From positions 62,001-126,000 of the forward strand of contig NZ_JACNMU010000010.1 of NCBI RefSeq assembly GCF_014901205.1: a stretch of 64,000 nt of DNA. Reading direction: 5' to 3'. The notes beneath the pieces were generated by a model that saw only the letters and a program-made list of their open reading frames with translations, had not been told where the DNA came from and did not search any database. The translations under genes and the position numbers were made by a program. This document shows, in pieces, positions 49,443-58,646 of the stretch (position 1 is the first letter of the stretch; each line of letters begins with the position of its first letter). This DNA is from Meridianimarinicoccus sp. MJW13. GTDB lineage: Bacteria; Pseudomonadota; Alphaproteobacteria; Rhodobacterales; Rhodobacteraceae.

Positions 49443-50507
49443 TCAGTTGGTGGATTTCGCCCCCACAAGGCGCGATTGACGAAGCCATTGCGGCTTCAAT
49501 TTGAACTCCTTGCCCGCGGTCAGGCCGTTGGGCCGCACGATCAGAACGACGATCATTGCGATCCCGATCAGGATTTCCTGGCTCCCCGAGGGCAGCGCGA
49601 GTTGGGTTTCGTTGATGGAAATGCCCTGCTCGGCCCGCACCAGCAGTTCGATCAGGACCGACAGCAGCAACACACCGACCACGGCGCCCGACAGGCTACC
49701 GATGCCGCCGATCACCAGCATCGCCAGCGATATGAAGGTGATGCCAAGGTAGAAACTGTCGGGGTTGAGCACGCCGATGGAGTGGCCCAGCAGCGCGCCG
49801 GACACGCCGGTGAAAAAGCCCGAGATCACCAGTGACAGCAGCCGGTGGCGATACATGTTGATGCCGCTGGCCCGCGCGGCGACCTCGTCCTCGCGGGTGG
49901 CGCGAAGCGCCAGACCCGAGGCAGAGTTGGCATAGACGTTGGCCGCGACGATGGCAGCCACCGCCCAGCCCAGTGCCACCCAGTGATCGACATAGCGCGG
50001 CAGTCCGACGACAGAACTTGTCGCGCCCGTGACCCCTTCCCAGTTGGAATAGACAGTGTTGACGATGGCCAGGAAGGCGAAGGTCGCGATCGAGGCGGCA
50101 ATGCCCGACAGCCGCAGGATCGCGGCGCCTGACAGAAGTGCGATGAATGCCGCCAAAAGCCCGCCCGCGATGGCCGCCGGCAAGACGTGCCATTGTGCCT
50201 GCATCAGCCATTCGGGCAGATCGGGAAGAAACAGCGCCTTGGATTGCGGCTTCAGTGTCAGCCAGGCCGAACAATAGGCACCGATTGCCATATACCCGGC
50301 ATGGCCAAAGCTGATCACGCCGGAGTTGCCGACGAAGATCCACAGCGAAACAACCAGCGTCACCCGAACCAGCGTTTCGGCAGCGGTTCGCGCCAGCGAT
50401 CGGTCTCCGAAGACCGCGACCAGAACGACAAGCCCCACAAGCAGCACGGCAAGGATGAGCGGCGTGGAATAGGACGCCAGGCGGTTGGTTGCGTGTTGCG
50501 ATCGCAT
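49443..50507 (-). CDS. livM: Branched-chain-type ABC transporter permease (LivM)
   Basis: 354 residues, about ten membrane helices. NSGVISFGHAGYMAIGAYCSAWL and LGHSIGVLNPDSFYLGITFISLAMLVIGGIGSLSGAVVGVLLL are LivM hallmarks. One base between the livH stop and the livM start region; livK follows 11 bp later. Confidence 0.92.
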   Translation of the reverse strand: MRSQHATNRLASYSTPLILAVLLVGLVVLVAVFGDRSLARTAAETLVRVTLVVSLWIFVGNSGVISFGHAGYMAIGAYCSAWLTLKPQSKALFLPDLPEWLMQAQWHVLPAAIAGGLLAAFIALLSGAAILRLSGIAASIATFAFLAIVNTVYSNWEGVTGATSSVVGLPRYVDHWVALGWAVAAIVAANVYANSASGLALRATREDEVAARASGINMYRHRLLSLVISGFFTGVSGALLGHSIGVLNPDSFYLGITFISLAMLVIGGIGSLSGAVVGVLLLSVLIELLVRAEQGISINETQLALPSGSQEILIGIAMIVVLIVRPNGLTAGKEFKLKPQWLRQSRLVGAKSTN

Positions 50508-50508
50508 G

Positions 50509-51423
50509 TCAGACCCTCGGTTTTGCAGATGCGGGAACGAACAGTCCCTGCGGGCGTACCAGCAGGCAGACGATCACCAGCGTGTAGAGAAAGGCGTCGC
50601 GGAAGGGCCGCGCTTCAAGCGGCAGCCAGGCCTGCAGCACCACCGAAACGATGCCCACCAGGAACCCCGCCGCCACCGCCCCCGGAAGCGAGCCAAGCCC
50701 GCCAAGGACCGTGGCGATGAAGGCCACCAGCATGATCTGGCCGCCCATCCGCACATCGGCCACGCCGGTCTGCGTCACCATGATCAGGGCCACGGCTGCG
50801 GCCAGTGCGCCGGACAGGGCAAAGGCACCGGTGATCACCCGGTTGGCCCGCACGCCCAGAAGCCGCGCCATGGTGAAATTCTCTGCCGCGGCGCGCATTT
50901 CCAGCCCGATCCGGGACTTCTTGAGCAACAGCGCCAAGCCGGTCACCACCAGCAGCGTCGACAGGATGACGATCAGTTGCAGCAGCGGTACGCTGGCCCC
51001 GGCGATATCGACCGGAGTATTCAGTCCCGGCCAGAGGCTGACCGCCTTGGGGCGTCCGCCGTAGGTGGCAAGCAGCGCGTTGCGGATCACGAACCCCAGC
51101 GCAAACGAGGCGATCATCATCGCCACCGGATCGGCCTTCCGCAAATGCCGGAAGACGACATATTCGCTGGCCACCGCAATGGCCGCGCCCAGGCCAAGGA
51201 TCACCGGGATCAGGATCAGGGCCGGGGCCTTGCCCAGGAACATCACCGCCACCGCATCGGTCGATGGCACGATCAGCGCGAAAACGCAGAAGGCGATGTA
51301 TTCGCCGTGGGCGAAGTTCACCAGTTTCATCACGCCGAAGATCAGCGCGATCCCCAGTGCGGCCATGGCGTACAAGCCGCCAAGCGAGGCGGCATCGAAG
51401 AAAAGCTGAGCCAGGTTGCTCAT
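50509..51423 (-). CDS. livH: Branched-chain-type ABC transporter permease (LivH)
   Basis: 304 residues, about eight membrane helices. GGLYAMAALGIALIFGVMKLVNFAHGEYIAF is the LivH N-terminus, and MLVAFIATVLGGLGSLPGAVAAGFLVGIV the conserved later loop. Overlaps livF by 4 bp (ATGA). Confidence 0.92.
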   Translation of the reverse strand: MSNLAQLFFDAASLGGLYAMAALGIALIFGVMKLVNFAHGEYIAFCVFALIVPSTDAVAVMFLGKAPALILIPVILGLGAAIAVASEYVVFRHLRKADPVAMMIASFALGFVIRNALLATYGGRPKAVSLWPGLNTPVDIAGASVPLLQLIVILSTLLVVTGLALLLKKSRIGLEMRAAAENFTMARLLGVRANRVITGAFALSGALAAAVALIMVTQTGVADVRMGGQIMLVAFIATVLGGLGSLPGAVAAGFLVGIVSVVLQAWLPLEARPFRDAFLYTLVIVCLLVRPQGLFVPASAKPRV

Positions 51424-52160
51424 GTCGCGGTCTCCGTCTTTTCCGGGGATTGGCCGAAATAGGCTGCGGCCAGCGCGTCGCGATCGACCATGTCGGCGGC
51501 ATTGCCTTCGCCCACGATCCGCCCGCCGCGCATCAGCACCATGCGTCCGCCCACCCGCGCGGCGCGCAGCGAGCTTTGCTCGACAATCAACAGCGTCAGA
51601 CCGCGGTCCTCTTGCAGGGTGCAGAGCGTGTCATAGACCTGGTCCACGATCTTCGGCGCCAGCCCAAGGGACGGTTCGTCCACCATGATCAGCTTGGGGT
51701 TGGTCATCAGGGCGCGCCCGATGGCCAGCATCTGTTGCTGCCCGCCCGAAAGCGCCCCTGCCGCTGCGGCGCGCCGTTCGCCCAGGATCGGGAAGTTCGC
51801 ATAGATTTCGGCGATGTCCTCTTCCACCGCCTCTGCATCGCGGCGCAGACCGGTCCCGACCCGCAGGTTTTCCTCGACGGTCAGGCTGCCGAAGATGTCG
51901 CGCCCCTCGGGCACCATGGATATTCCCAGCCGGGCGATGGCCTCGGGGGGGCGTCCGGTTAGCAGATCGCCGTCCAGTTCAATCCGGCCATGGCTTGTTG
52001 CCGCCGCGCCGCTGATGGCCTTGAGGAGAGACGACTTGCCAGCCCCGTTGGGGCCCGAGACAAAGACGCGCTCGCCTTCGTCCACATGCAGTGTCAGATC
52101 GTTGACCGCCGGCACCTTGCCATAGCGGACGGCGATATCGAAAACACCCAGCTTCGACAT
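51420..52160 (-). CDS. livF: ABC transporter ATP-binding protein (LivF)
   Basis: 246 residues from ATG 52160, overlapping livG stop by one base; a GTG at 52163 is also in frame. Walker A GPNGAGKSS, signature LSGGQQQMLAIGRALM, Walker B LIMVDEPSLGLAP. YGKVPAVNDLTLHVDEGE is typical of LivF. Pairs with LivG. Confidence 0.92.
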   Translation of the reverse strand: MSKLGVFDIAVRYGKVPAVNDLTLHVDEGERVFVSGPNGAGKSSLLKAISGAAATSHGRIELDGDLLTGRPPEAIARLGISMVPEGRDIFGSLTVEENLRVGTGLRRDAEAVEEDIAEIYANFPILGERRAAAAGALSGGQQQMLAIGRALMTNPKLIMVDEPSLGLAPKIVDQVYDTLCTLQEDRGLTLLIVEQSSLRAARVGGRMVLMRGGRIVGEGNAADMVDRDALAAAYFGQSPEKTETAT

Positions 52161-52909
52161 CACGCGGCCTCCTGATCGGCGCCGAAATACGCATCGCGCA
52201 CTTTTTGGCTGGCGGTGATCACGTCGCGGTCACCCGTCTCGATCACCTGCCCGGCGTCGAGCACGTAGATATGTGAACTCACCGACAGGACCAGCCCGAC
52301 ATTGTGTTCGATCAGCAAGACCCCGGTGCCCAACTCGCCGGCCACCCGTGCGATCAGCGCGGCCAGATCCTCGGCTTCGGCCTCGGACATGCCCGCGGCA
52401 GGCTCGTCAAGCAGCAGAAAGGCCGGGCCGAACATCAGCGAGCGTGCGATGCCCACCCTGCGTTCATCGGTATAGGGCAGCCCGGCGGCGGGCTTCTCGG
52501 CCAGATCGGCCACGCCCATCCAGTTCAGCACCCGCATCGCCTCGACCTCCGAGGCGTGCCGGCTGTGCCCCAGCCCCACCCCGGTCACCGCAAGGTTGTC
52601 GAGCACGTCGAGGCCGGTGAACAGACGCCCGGCCTGGAAGGTCCGCGCCACTCCTTCGCGGCGCAGCTCATGTGCGGGATGCGCGGTAACATCCCGGTCC
52701 TCCAGCAGGATGCGCCCCTCGGTTGGCGGCTGGAACCCGGTCAGCACATTGACCAGCGTTGTCTTGCCGGCGCCGTTCGGGCCGATCAGCCCATGAACCG
52801 CGCCCGGGGTTACGGAAAGCGTCACATCGGTGAGGGCTTTGAACCCGCCGAATGCCACCGTCACCCCGGTCGCCGCCAGGGAGGAACCGTTGTTGCCGCC
52901 CGTCCGCAC
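52160..52909 (-). CDS. livG: ABC transporter ATP-binding protein (LivG)
   Basis: 249 residues from GTG 52909. Walker A GPNGAGKTTLVN, LivG-specific FQAGRLFTGLDVLDNLAV in the Q-loop region, signature LPYTDERRVGIARSL, Walker B LLLDEPAAGMSEAE, and switch IEHNVGLVLSVSSHIYVLD. Only 3 bp separates it from hyuA, so transport and hydrolysis genes form one operon. Confidence 0.92.
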   Translation of the reverse strand: MRTGGNNGSSLAATGVTVAFGGFKALTDVTLSVTPGAVHGLIGPNGAGKTTLVNVLTGFQPPTEGRILLEDRDVTAHPAHELRREGVARTFQAGRLFTGLDVLDNLAVTGVGLGHSRHASEVEAMRVLNWMGVADLAEKPAAGLPYTDERRVGIARSLMFGPAFLLLDEPAAGMSEAEAEDLAALIARVAGELGTGVLLIEHNVGLVLSVSSHIYVLDAGQVIETGDRDVITASQKVRDAYFGADQEAA

Positions 52910-52912
52910 CGC

Positions 52913-55033
52913 TTACGCCTCGGCCATTTCTTCGGCGGAAGCCGCACGGGTTGCCGGCGCATCTGCCGTCAGGACATAGGTGCCGGTCTCGTGCAGGTTC
53001 ACCGTCCAGCCCGGCTCAACGACAATCGTGGTGGTCACTTCCTCGATCACCGCAGGGCCTTGCAGCACATCCCCGGCGCCCAGTGCCGAGCCGTCGTAGA
53101 CCGGCGTCTTGCGGGCCACGCCATCGGCGCTGAACACCATTTCGCGATGGGATTTTACGGCCGAGTCCGATCCGTTTCCTGCGCCGATGTGCATCCGCTC
53201 GGGCTTGTCGACCTTGCCGGTGATGGCGCTTTCGACGTTCACCACCTCGACCGCGTTGTGCGGCTCGTCATAGGTGTAAAGCTCCCGGTGACGCGCATGG
53301 AACGCGGTCTTGATGTCTTCCAGGGTGGCTTCGGTCACCGCGAAGGGGCCGATTTCCACCGTGCATTCATGCACCTGACCGACGTAACGCATGTCGAGCG
53401 TGCGGTGGATCGTGATGTCGCTTTCGCCGAACCCGTCACCGGCAAGATCCTCCCGTCCGCGCGTCTCAAGCCCGTTGAAGAGCCCGTCCAGCGTCTTCGC
53501 CGCCTCTGCACCCTGAAGCCGCAGGGGCGCAGGGGCCATGTAGTTGTACTTCACGTCCGAAATGATCTGCCCGTAGGCGCAAAGCCCCGAGGCGAGTTTG
53601 GAGATCAGCACCTTGGAAATGCCCATCTCGCGCGCCAGCGCCGTGATATGTGCGCCGGTTGCGCCGCCCGCCCCCATGAGCACGAAATCGCGCGGGTCAT
53701 AGCCGCGTTCGACCGATACCCGCCGGATCGCGTTCACCATGTTGTTGTTGACGATGGTGAACATGCCGTAAGCGGCCGTTTCCACGCTGATCCCCAGCGG
53801 ATCGGCCAGATGCGCCTTGATGGCCCCGCGCGCCTTTTCAAGATCAAGCGGCAACCGCCCGCCGACTAGGCCGTCGGCGTTCAGATAGCCCAACACAAGG
53901 TTGGCATCGGTCGTCGTCGGCCGGTCGCCCCCCTGGCCATAGCAGGCCGGGCCGGGTTCGGAACCGGCGGATTGCGGCCCCATCTGCATCAGACCCATCT
54001 CGTCGATCCACCCGATCGAGCCACCACCCGCGCCCAGGGTTTCCACCTGGATCATCGGAATGCCGATGCGGTAGCGCAGGAAGTCGATGTTCTTGTTGAC
54101 GTTGGCCTTGCCGTCCTTGGTCAGCGTGATGTCAAACGACGTGCCGCCCATGTCGCAGGTGATGATGTTCTCATCGCCCCAGGGTTTCGCAACATCCAGC
54201 GCCGCCTGCGGTGCCGAAGCCGGGCCGGAGTTGATTGCGTATACCGACTGATCGGTCACCACCCTGCCAAGCGCCAGGCCGCCGTTAGACTGGAAATAGC
54301 GGACCGGGTGCTTCGATCCGAGTTCCTGGAAATAGGCGTCGATCGCTTCGACATAGCGTTGCAGGATCGGTGCCAGGTAGGCGTTCACGATGGCGGTCGA
54401 GGTGCGGGTGTATTCCCGCACCTGCGGATAAAGCTGGCTGCCCACGGTCAGACGCACATCCGGCATCATCTCGCGCACGATTTCGGCGGCACGCATTTCG
54501 TGCTCGGGGTGCAGCACCGACCAGACGAAACTGATCGCCACCGATTCCACGCCTTCGGCCAGGAAATAGCGGCAGGCATCACGCACATCGTCTTCGTTCA
54601 TCGGTGTGCGCACCGATCCGTCCGAGATCACCCGCTCGCGGATTCCCTTCCGCAGGTGGCGCGGCACCAGCATTGTGGCGGGCGGATACTCGGGGTCGTA
54701 ACGATACCCGTCTTCCTTGTGCCCCAGCCGGATTTCAATCGAATCCGCGTGACCCTGGGTGGCGATCAGGCCGGTCTTGGCCCCGGTATGGGTGATCAGC
54801 GCATTGAGACCCACGGTGGTCCCGTTGATGCAGAGATCCGAGTTCGACACGATCTCTTCGGCGCTCAGACCGGTTTCTTCCGCGATCAGGGCCAGCCCGT
54901 TGCGGATGGCCTTGGTGGGTTCGGTAGGGGTCGAGAGCACCTTGAAGATCTGCACCGCGCCACCCGACTCCGCGAGGATGAAATCGGTGAAAGTGCCGCC
55001 GGCGTCGATGCCCAGACGATATTTGCTACGCAT
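52913..55033 (-). CDS. hyuA: Hydantoinase A / 5-oxoprolinase alpha-type subunit
   Basis: 706 residues. ATP-binding actin-like fold: LGIDAGGTFTDFILAES at the N-terminus, CINGTTVGLNALITHTGAKTGLIATQGHADSIEIR, CDMGGTSFDITLTKDGK, GAGGGSIGWIDEMGLMQMGPQSAGSEPGPACYGQGGDRPTTTDANLVLGYL and MGAGGATGAHITALAREMGI. With HyuB it forms ATP-dependent hydrolases of 5-oxoproline, N-methylhydantoin or related cyclic amides (the acetone carboxylase relatives also belong here). Overlaps nothing; 28 bp after hyuB and 3 bp before livG. Confidence 0.9.
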   Translation of the reverse strand: MRSKYRLGIDAGGTFTDFILAESGGAVQIFKVLSTPTEPTKAIRNGLALIAEETGLSAEEIVSNSDLCINGTTVGLNALITHTGAKTGLIATQGHADSIEIRLGHKEDGYRYDPEYPPATMLVPRHLRKGIRERVISDGSVRTPMNEDDVRDACRYFLAEGVESVAISFVWSVLHPEHEMRAAEIVREMMPDVRLTVGSQLYPQVREYTRTSTAIVNAYLAPILQRYVEAIDAYFQELGSKHPVRYFQSNGGLALGRVVTDQSVYAINSGPASAPQAALDVAKPWGDENIITCDMGGTSFDITLTKDGKANVNKNIDFLRYRIGIPMIQVETLGAGGGSIGWIDEMGLMQMGPQSAGSEPGPACYGQGGDRPTTTDANLVLGYLNADGLVGGRLPLDLEKARGAIKAHLADPLGISVETAAYGMFTIVNNNMVNAIRRVSVERGYDPRDFVLMGAGGATGAHITALAREMGISKVLISKLASGLCAYGQIISDVKYNYMAPAPLRLQGAEAAKTLDGLFNGLETRGREDLAGDGFGESDITIHRTLDMRYVGQVHECTVEIGPFAVTEATLEDIKTAFHARHRELYTYDEPHNAVEVVNVESAITGKVDKPERMHIGAGNGSDSAVKSHREMVFSADGVARKTPVYDGSALGAGDVLQGPAVIEEVTTTIVVEPGWTVNLHETGTYVLTADAPATRAASAEEMAEA

Positions 55034-55060
55034 GAGGATAATCCTTTTGTGTCAGAAGCT

Positions 55061-56812
55061 TCAGGCCGCCGAGCGGGCCTTGGCCGTGGCGGCTTCGTCC
55101 ACGGTCAGCGTTTCGGGGTCGGCGATGACCACGCCGTAGTCGAGCCTTGCGCCCTCGATCGAGACGAGCCCGTTGCGGATATCGGACACCACCTTCTGCA
55201 CCTCGCGTTCGAACGGGTTGCCATAGCCCCCGCCGCCGGGGTTGAGGTTGGCGGCCCGTTCGCCGGGGCGGATGGTTTCGATGACGTTGTCGGTGATGAT
55301 CCGGGTCTCGCCCTCGCGGGTCAGTTCCAGACGGCCGACCTTCTTTTCGACCATCGCGGATTTCGCCCCGGCAGCGCCCATCGCCGGAATGCGGCGGCCT
55401 TCGCCGAATGTGATCAGCGTCATGTCGCGGTCGAGCGGTTCCACTTCCCAACGGGTGCCGGATCCTCCGCGGAACTTTCCCGCGCCGCCGCTGTCGGTCA
55501 TCAGGCCGTATTCATGGATGATGATAGGGTAGGAATGCTCCAGCATCTCGATATCGCCCGAGGTCAGGGCCCCGAAGCAGCACTCCGGTCCGCAGGCGTG
55601 CCAGCCGTCCTGGCTTGCCGTGGCGCCGGCGCCCGAGATGATCGAGGCCAGAACCATGGTCACGTATTCCTCGTCGTGGCGGGTGTCCCAACCGGCGATG
55701 TTGCAACCGTTCGCATGGCCCCAGGATGCCGACACCTTGTCCGGCGCGGCCTGTTCGAAGGCCAGCCGCACCGCGTCGGTCAGTGTTTCCATCGGTGTGG
55801 TGGTACAGTTCATGTGCGGCGCGGGGGGCTTGGCGTTGCACAGCGTGCCCCTTGGCCCCATGTCCACCGTCACGTTGCGGTAAAGCCCTTCGTTGTAGGG
55901 CGGCGGCAACTGCGCGAACATCATCAGCCCGAGGTAGACGCCAGAGTAGGAATTGCCCTCGTAGGAGTTGATGAAATAGGGGATCTGCGGCGGGCTTTCG
56001 ATCTCGATATGGCAGGTCTCGCCCTTGATCGTGACCGTTGCGGTGATGTCGAAGTCGCCAAAGCCGTGGCCCGCGTCTTCCAGCACGGCCGTGCCCGAAT
56101 AGGTCCCGTCCGGCACCTTGGCGATCAGGCCCGACATGTGACGGTTGGCCATCGACAGAAGCTCTTCGATGCAGTCCTGAACGACCTCCTTGCCGTATTT
56201 GTCCAGAAGGGCAATCAGGTTGCGCGCGCCGACCTGGCAGGCGCCGATCAGGGCGTTGAAATCGCCCTCCTGGTCGCGGCGCGCCCGCATGTTGGTAAGC
56301 AACAGGTTCAGAACGTCGTTGCGCGGCGCGCCCTTGTCCCAGATCTTCACCGGGGGAATGCGCAGGCCTTCGGCGAAAATTTCCTTGGCCTCGGGGTTGT
56401 AGCCCGCGGGAACCGGTCCCCCGATGTCGGTCAGGTGGCCCTTGCAGACGGTCCAGAACACCAGTTCGCCGTGATAGAACACCGGGTAGTACATGCAGGT
56501 GTCGATGATGTGCGACCCGGCATAGTCGGGGTCGTTGTGCAGGATCAGGTCGCCTTCGTTGATGTCGCCTTCAAAGAACTTGTCGACCGCCTTCATCGCC
56601 GGAATGAGCGATCCCAGGTGGATCGGAATGTCCTGACCCTGCAGGATCATTTCGGGCGTGTGGTTGAACAGCGCCGTGGAATAATCGTGCGCCAGGTTGA
56701 AGACCGAGCTGCGCGCGGTCTTTTCAAGCGCCATCGTCATCTCGCGCTGGGTGGTTTCAAGAACGCCTCTCACCACTGAAAGCGTGATCGGGTCGACTTG
56801 TCGTTCTGCCAT
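55061..56812 (-). CDS. hyuB: Hydantoinase B / 5-oxoprolinase beta-type subunit
   Basis: 583 residues. N-terminus VDPITLSVVRGVLETTQREMTMALEKTARSSVFNLAHDYSTALFN, then DLILHNDPDYAGSHIIDTCMYYPVFYHGELVFWTVCKGHLTDIGGPVPAGYNPEA and GGAGKFRGGSGTRWEVEPLDR: standard HyuB landmarks. First gene of the leftward operon, divergent from an AraC regulator over 274 bp. Substrate not deducible: 5-oxoproline is attractive because gamma-glutamyl amides of the Puu route can cyclise to it, but a hydantoin imported by LivKHMGF fits as well. Confidence 0.9.
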   Translation of the reverse strand: MAERQVDPITLSVVRGVLETTQREMTMALEKTARSSVFNLAHDYSTALFNHTPEMILQGQDIPIHLGSLIPAMKAVDKFFEGDINEGDLILHNDPDYAGSHIIDTCMYYPVFYHGELVFWTVCKGHLTDIGGPVPAGYNPEAKEIFAEGLRIPPVKIWDKGAPRNDVLNLLLTNMRARRDQEGDFNALIGACQVGARNLIALLDKYGKEVVQDCIEELLSMANRHMSGLIAKVPDGTYSGTAVLEDAGHGFGDFDITATVTIKGETCHIEIESPPQIPYFINSYEGNSYSGVYLGLMMFAQLPPPYNEGLYRNVTVDMGPRGTLCNAKPPAPHMNCTTTPMETLTDAVRLAFEQAAPDKVSASWGHANGCNIAGWDTRHDEEYVTMVLASIISGAGATASQDGWHACGPECCFGALTSGDIEMLEHSYPIIIHEYGLMTDSGGAGKFRGGSGTRWEVEPLDRDMTLITFGEGRRIPAMGAAGAKSAMVEKKVGRLELTREGETRIITDNVIETIRPGERAANLNPGGGGYGNPFEREVQKVVSDIRNGLVSIEGARLDYGVVIADPETLTVDEAATAKARSAA

Positions 56813-56903
56813 GATTTCCGGTCCTCTGCTTGGGTGCAGATCGGCGCCATACGGGGGGGCAAACAGACCCTTCCGATCCGGCGCGCTCCTCCTGCACGTC
56901 GAT

Positions 56904-56919
56904 CTGCCAAACAGGTTTG
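56904..56919. promoter_or_regulatory. Dyad in the hyuB-AraC intergenic region
   Basis: Inverted repeat CAAAC-AG-GTTTG, extended to GnCAAAC-AG-GTTTGnC, about 92 bp upstream of hyuB. Candidate operator for the operon. Not clearly a direct-repeat site of the kind AraC proteins prefer. Confidence 0.3.
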
Positions 56920-57086
56920 CCGGGATCGCGATTCCGGTCTTGACGATCCGCGCACAACGACTTGGCGCACGGCGCAGGAAAATTTGTCAGCCCGTGCAGG
57001 ATGAGTTGACGCAGAGCGCACAACGCCTGTTTTTCTTTTGGTGAACCGGGTTCCGTGACGTAAGAAGTCGAAGGGGGGAGATTTTC

Positions 57087-58049
57087 ATGACAGCTGCGTT
57101 CCGCTTTTCAACCGGTGCGACAGAGCCGCAGCATCGTTCCAGCAAATGGAACCAGGTGGTGTCGGAAGCCTATTTTCCGCTGGAACTGCAGTTCCGCGAT
57201 CCGGTGCGATTCAACGGCGAACTGGCCCGGGCCAGACTTGGCCATGTGGGCCTGTCCCGGCTGACCTCGGACCCGGCGAATTACGAGCGTCGCCGTTCGC
57301 ACATTCGTGACGCACAGGATGAGGAATACCTCATCACCATGCCACGCGCCACGTCGGTCGAATTTCGGCAGTTGGGCCGTGACGTGCGCTGCGATCCCGG
57401 CGGCTTCATCATCGAACGCGGCGACGAACCCTATCGCTTTCTCTATGAACGGCCCAACGATCTTTATGTCCTGAAGGTCAGCCGCAAGGCGCTGGCCGAA
57501 CGGGTGCGGCAGCCGGATCGATTCTGTGCCCGCGTGATCGACGCCACCACCGGAACGGCGGGTCTGTTTGCGACCATGGTCAGCCAGGCACAGAGCCAGA
57601 TCGACGATCTGACACCGGATGCGCGCGAAACCATCGGCCGCCAGTTGCTGGAACTGCTGGGTCTTGCGCTCAACGACGCGTCGAACGCCTGTGAAAGCGG
57701 CTATTCCTCGGTGCGCGCCGCGCATATCGCGCGGGTCGAGAAATTCATCCGGGCCAACCTGAAAGACCCCAATCTTTCCCCGGATCGCATCGCCGATGCC
57801 TGCGGCATCTCAAAGCGCTACCTGCATGACCTGTTCAAGGATGTGAACGGCACGGTCAGCCAGCAGATCCGCGATCAGCGGCTGGTGGTGGCGCGTGACC
57901 GGCTTCAGGCGTCACGCGATCTGTCGATTTCCGAAGTTGCCTACCGGTTCGGTTTCGCCGACCAGGCGCAGTTCTCGCGGCTGTTCAAGGCCAAGTTCAA
58001 GACCACGCCGTCGGAGTTCCAGCGCAACGCCTTCCAGCATCCCGGTTGA
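57087..58049 (+). CDS. AraC-family transcriptional regulator
   Basis: 320 residues, with GGGGGGAG before ATG 57087. N-terminal sensor domain of the AraC-binding-like kind (about 30-200, VEFRQLGRDVRCDPGGFIIERGDEPYRFLYERPNDLYVLKVSRKAL) and C-terminal pair of helix-turn-helices (about 215-315, LSPDRIADACGISKRYLHDLFKDVNGTVSQQI, DLSISEVAYRFGFADQAQFSRLFKAKFKTTPSEFQR). Divergent from hyuB, so the likely activator of the hydantoinase-transporter operon. Confidence 0.92.
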   Translation: MTAAFRFSTGATEPQHRSSKWNQVVSEAYFPLELQFRDPVRFNGELARARLGHVGLSRLTSDPANYERRRSHIRDAQDEEYLITMPRATSVEFRQLGRDVRCDPGGFIIERGDEPYRFLYERPNDLYVLKVSRKALAERVRQPDRFCARVIDATTGTAGLFATMVSQAQSQIDDLTPDARETIGRQLLELLGLALNDASNACESGYSSVRAAHIARVEKFIRANLKDPNLSPDRIADACGISKRYLHDLFKDVNGTVSQQIRDQRLVVARDRLQASRDLSISEVAYRFGFADQAQFSRLFKAKFKTTPSEFQRNAFQHPG

Positions 58050-58079
58050 TCTCGCAGCCACGCGACCCATCCTTGCGCT

Positions 58080-58104
58080 GCAACGGCTTGTGACAAGCGG
58101 TTGC
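58080..58104. terminator. Hairpin between convergent AraC and L,D-transpeptidase genes
   Basis: GCAACGGCTTG / CAAGCGGTTGC with a TGA loop: 11-bp stem with a single mismatch. No T run. Lies 31 bases after the AraC stop. Confidence 0.45.
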
Positions 58105-58145
58105 CGGGCCATGCGTTCGGAACGGATGTCGCGCTGCGAAGGCCG

Positions 58146-58646
58146 TCAGACCCCTTTGACGATCACCCGGCTGTTCGGGCGCAGGCGGGGCAACAGCCAG
58201 CGCAGATCATCGCGGGCAAAGGCCACGCAGCCCTCGGTCGGATGCCGGGGCTTGCGCCACTGGTGCAGGAAGATCGCCGAACCGTGCCCCGGCGTCGCCT
58301 CGGGCCAGTTCCAGTCGGTCAGCAGCACCGCATCATACAAGGGATCGGTGCGGCGCAGGCATTCATGGCTGGCGGCGTAGGGTGCGCGCACCAGCGTGTT
58401 GTAGGCCGCGTCGTGCAGGTCGTCCGACCACAGGTCGCCGGGCCGGATCGGGACGGCCCAGGCGGCGGGCCGGATCATCCGGTCCGGCCGGTAGAGCAGC
58501 CCGACAATGCGGTGTGTCCCGCGCGGCGTGGCGCCGTCGCCTTCGCGCTTGGCCGCGCTCAGCCCGCCCTTGCCGATGGCACAGGGCAGGCGGCGCCCGG
58601 CAAGTCGCGCGCCCCAGCGGGTAACGACCAGATCGTCAGGGTTCAC
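58146..58646 (-). CDS. L,D-transpeptidase (YkuD) family protein
   Basis: 166 residues, GTG start at 58646. YkuD signature: [26 protein letters not shown], with the His and the catalytic Cys of the HxnTxGC type motif. No signal peptide or membrane helix, unusual for a cell-wall enzyme. The start overlaps the stop of ribA by 4 bp (GTGA), so translation is coupled to riboflavin synthesis. Possible periplasmic export by an unusual route, or a cytoplasmic role. Confidence 0.8.
   Translation of the reverse strand: MNPDDLVVTRWGARLAGRRLPCAIGKGGLSAAKREGDGATPRGTHRIVGLLYRPDRMIRPAAWAVPIRPGDLWSDDLHDAAYNTLVRAPYAASHECLRRTDPLYDAVLLTDWNWPEATPGHGSAIFLHQWRKPRHPTEGCVAFARDDLRWLLPRLRPNSRVIVKGV

Noticed and set aside
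53972-56779. 935-codon open frame on the plus strand opposite hyuA and hyuB
   Set aside because: Same artefact of codon bias; the minus-strand genes carry clear HyuA and HyuB motifs, and the plus-strand product has no recognisable domain.
25049-58049. Whole catabolic region as an integrative island inserted at tRNA-Pro
   Set aside because: The region starts beside a tRNA, but I find no integrase, no transposase and no repeat of the tRNA 3' end near 58 kb, and codon use is like the core apart from one small gene. It may just be a gene-rich accessory locus.
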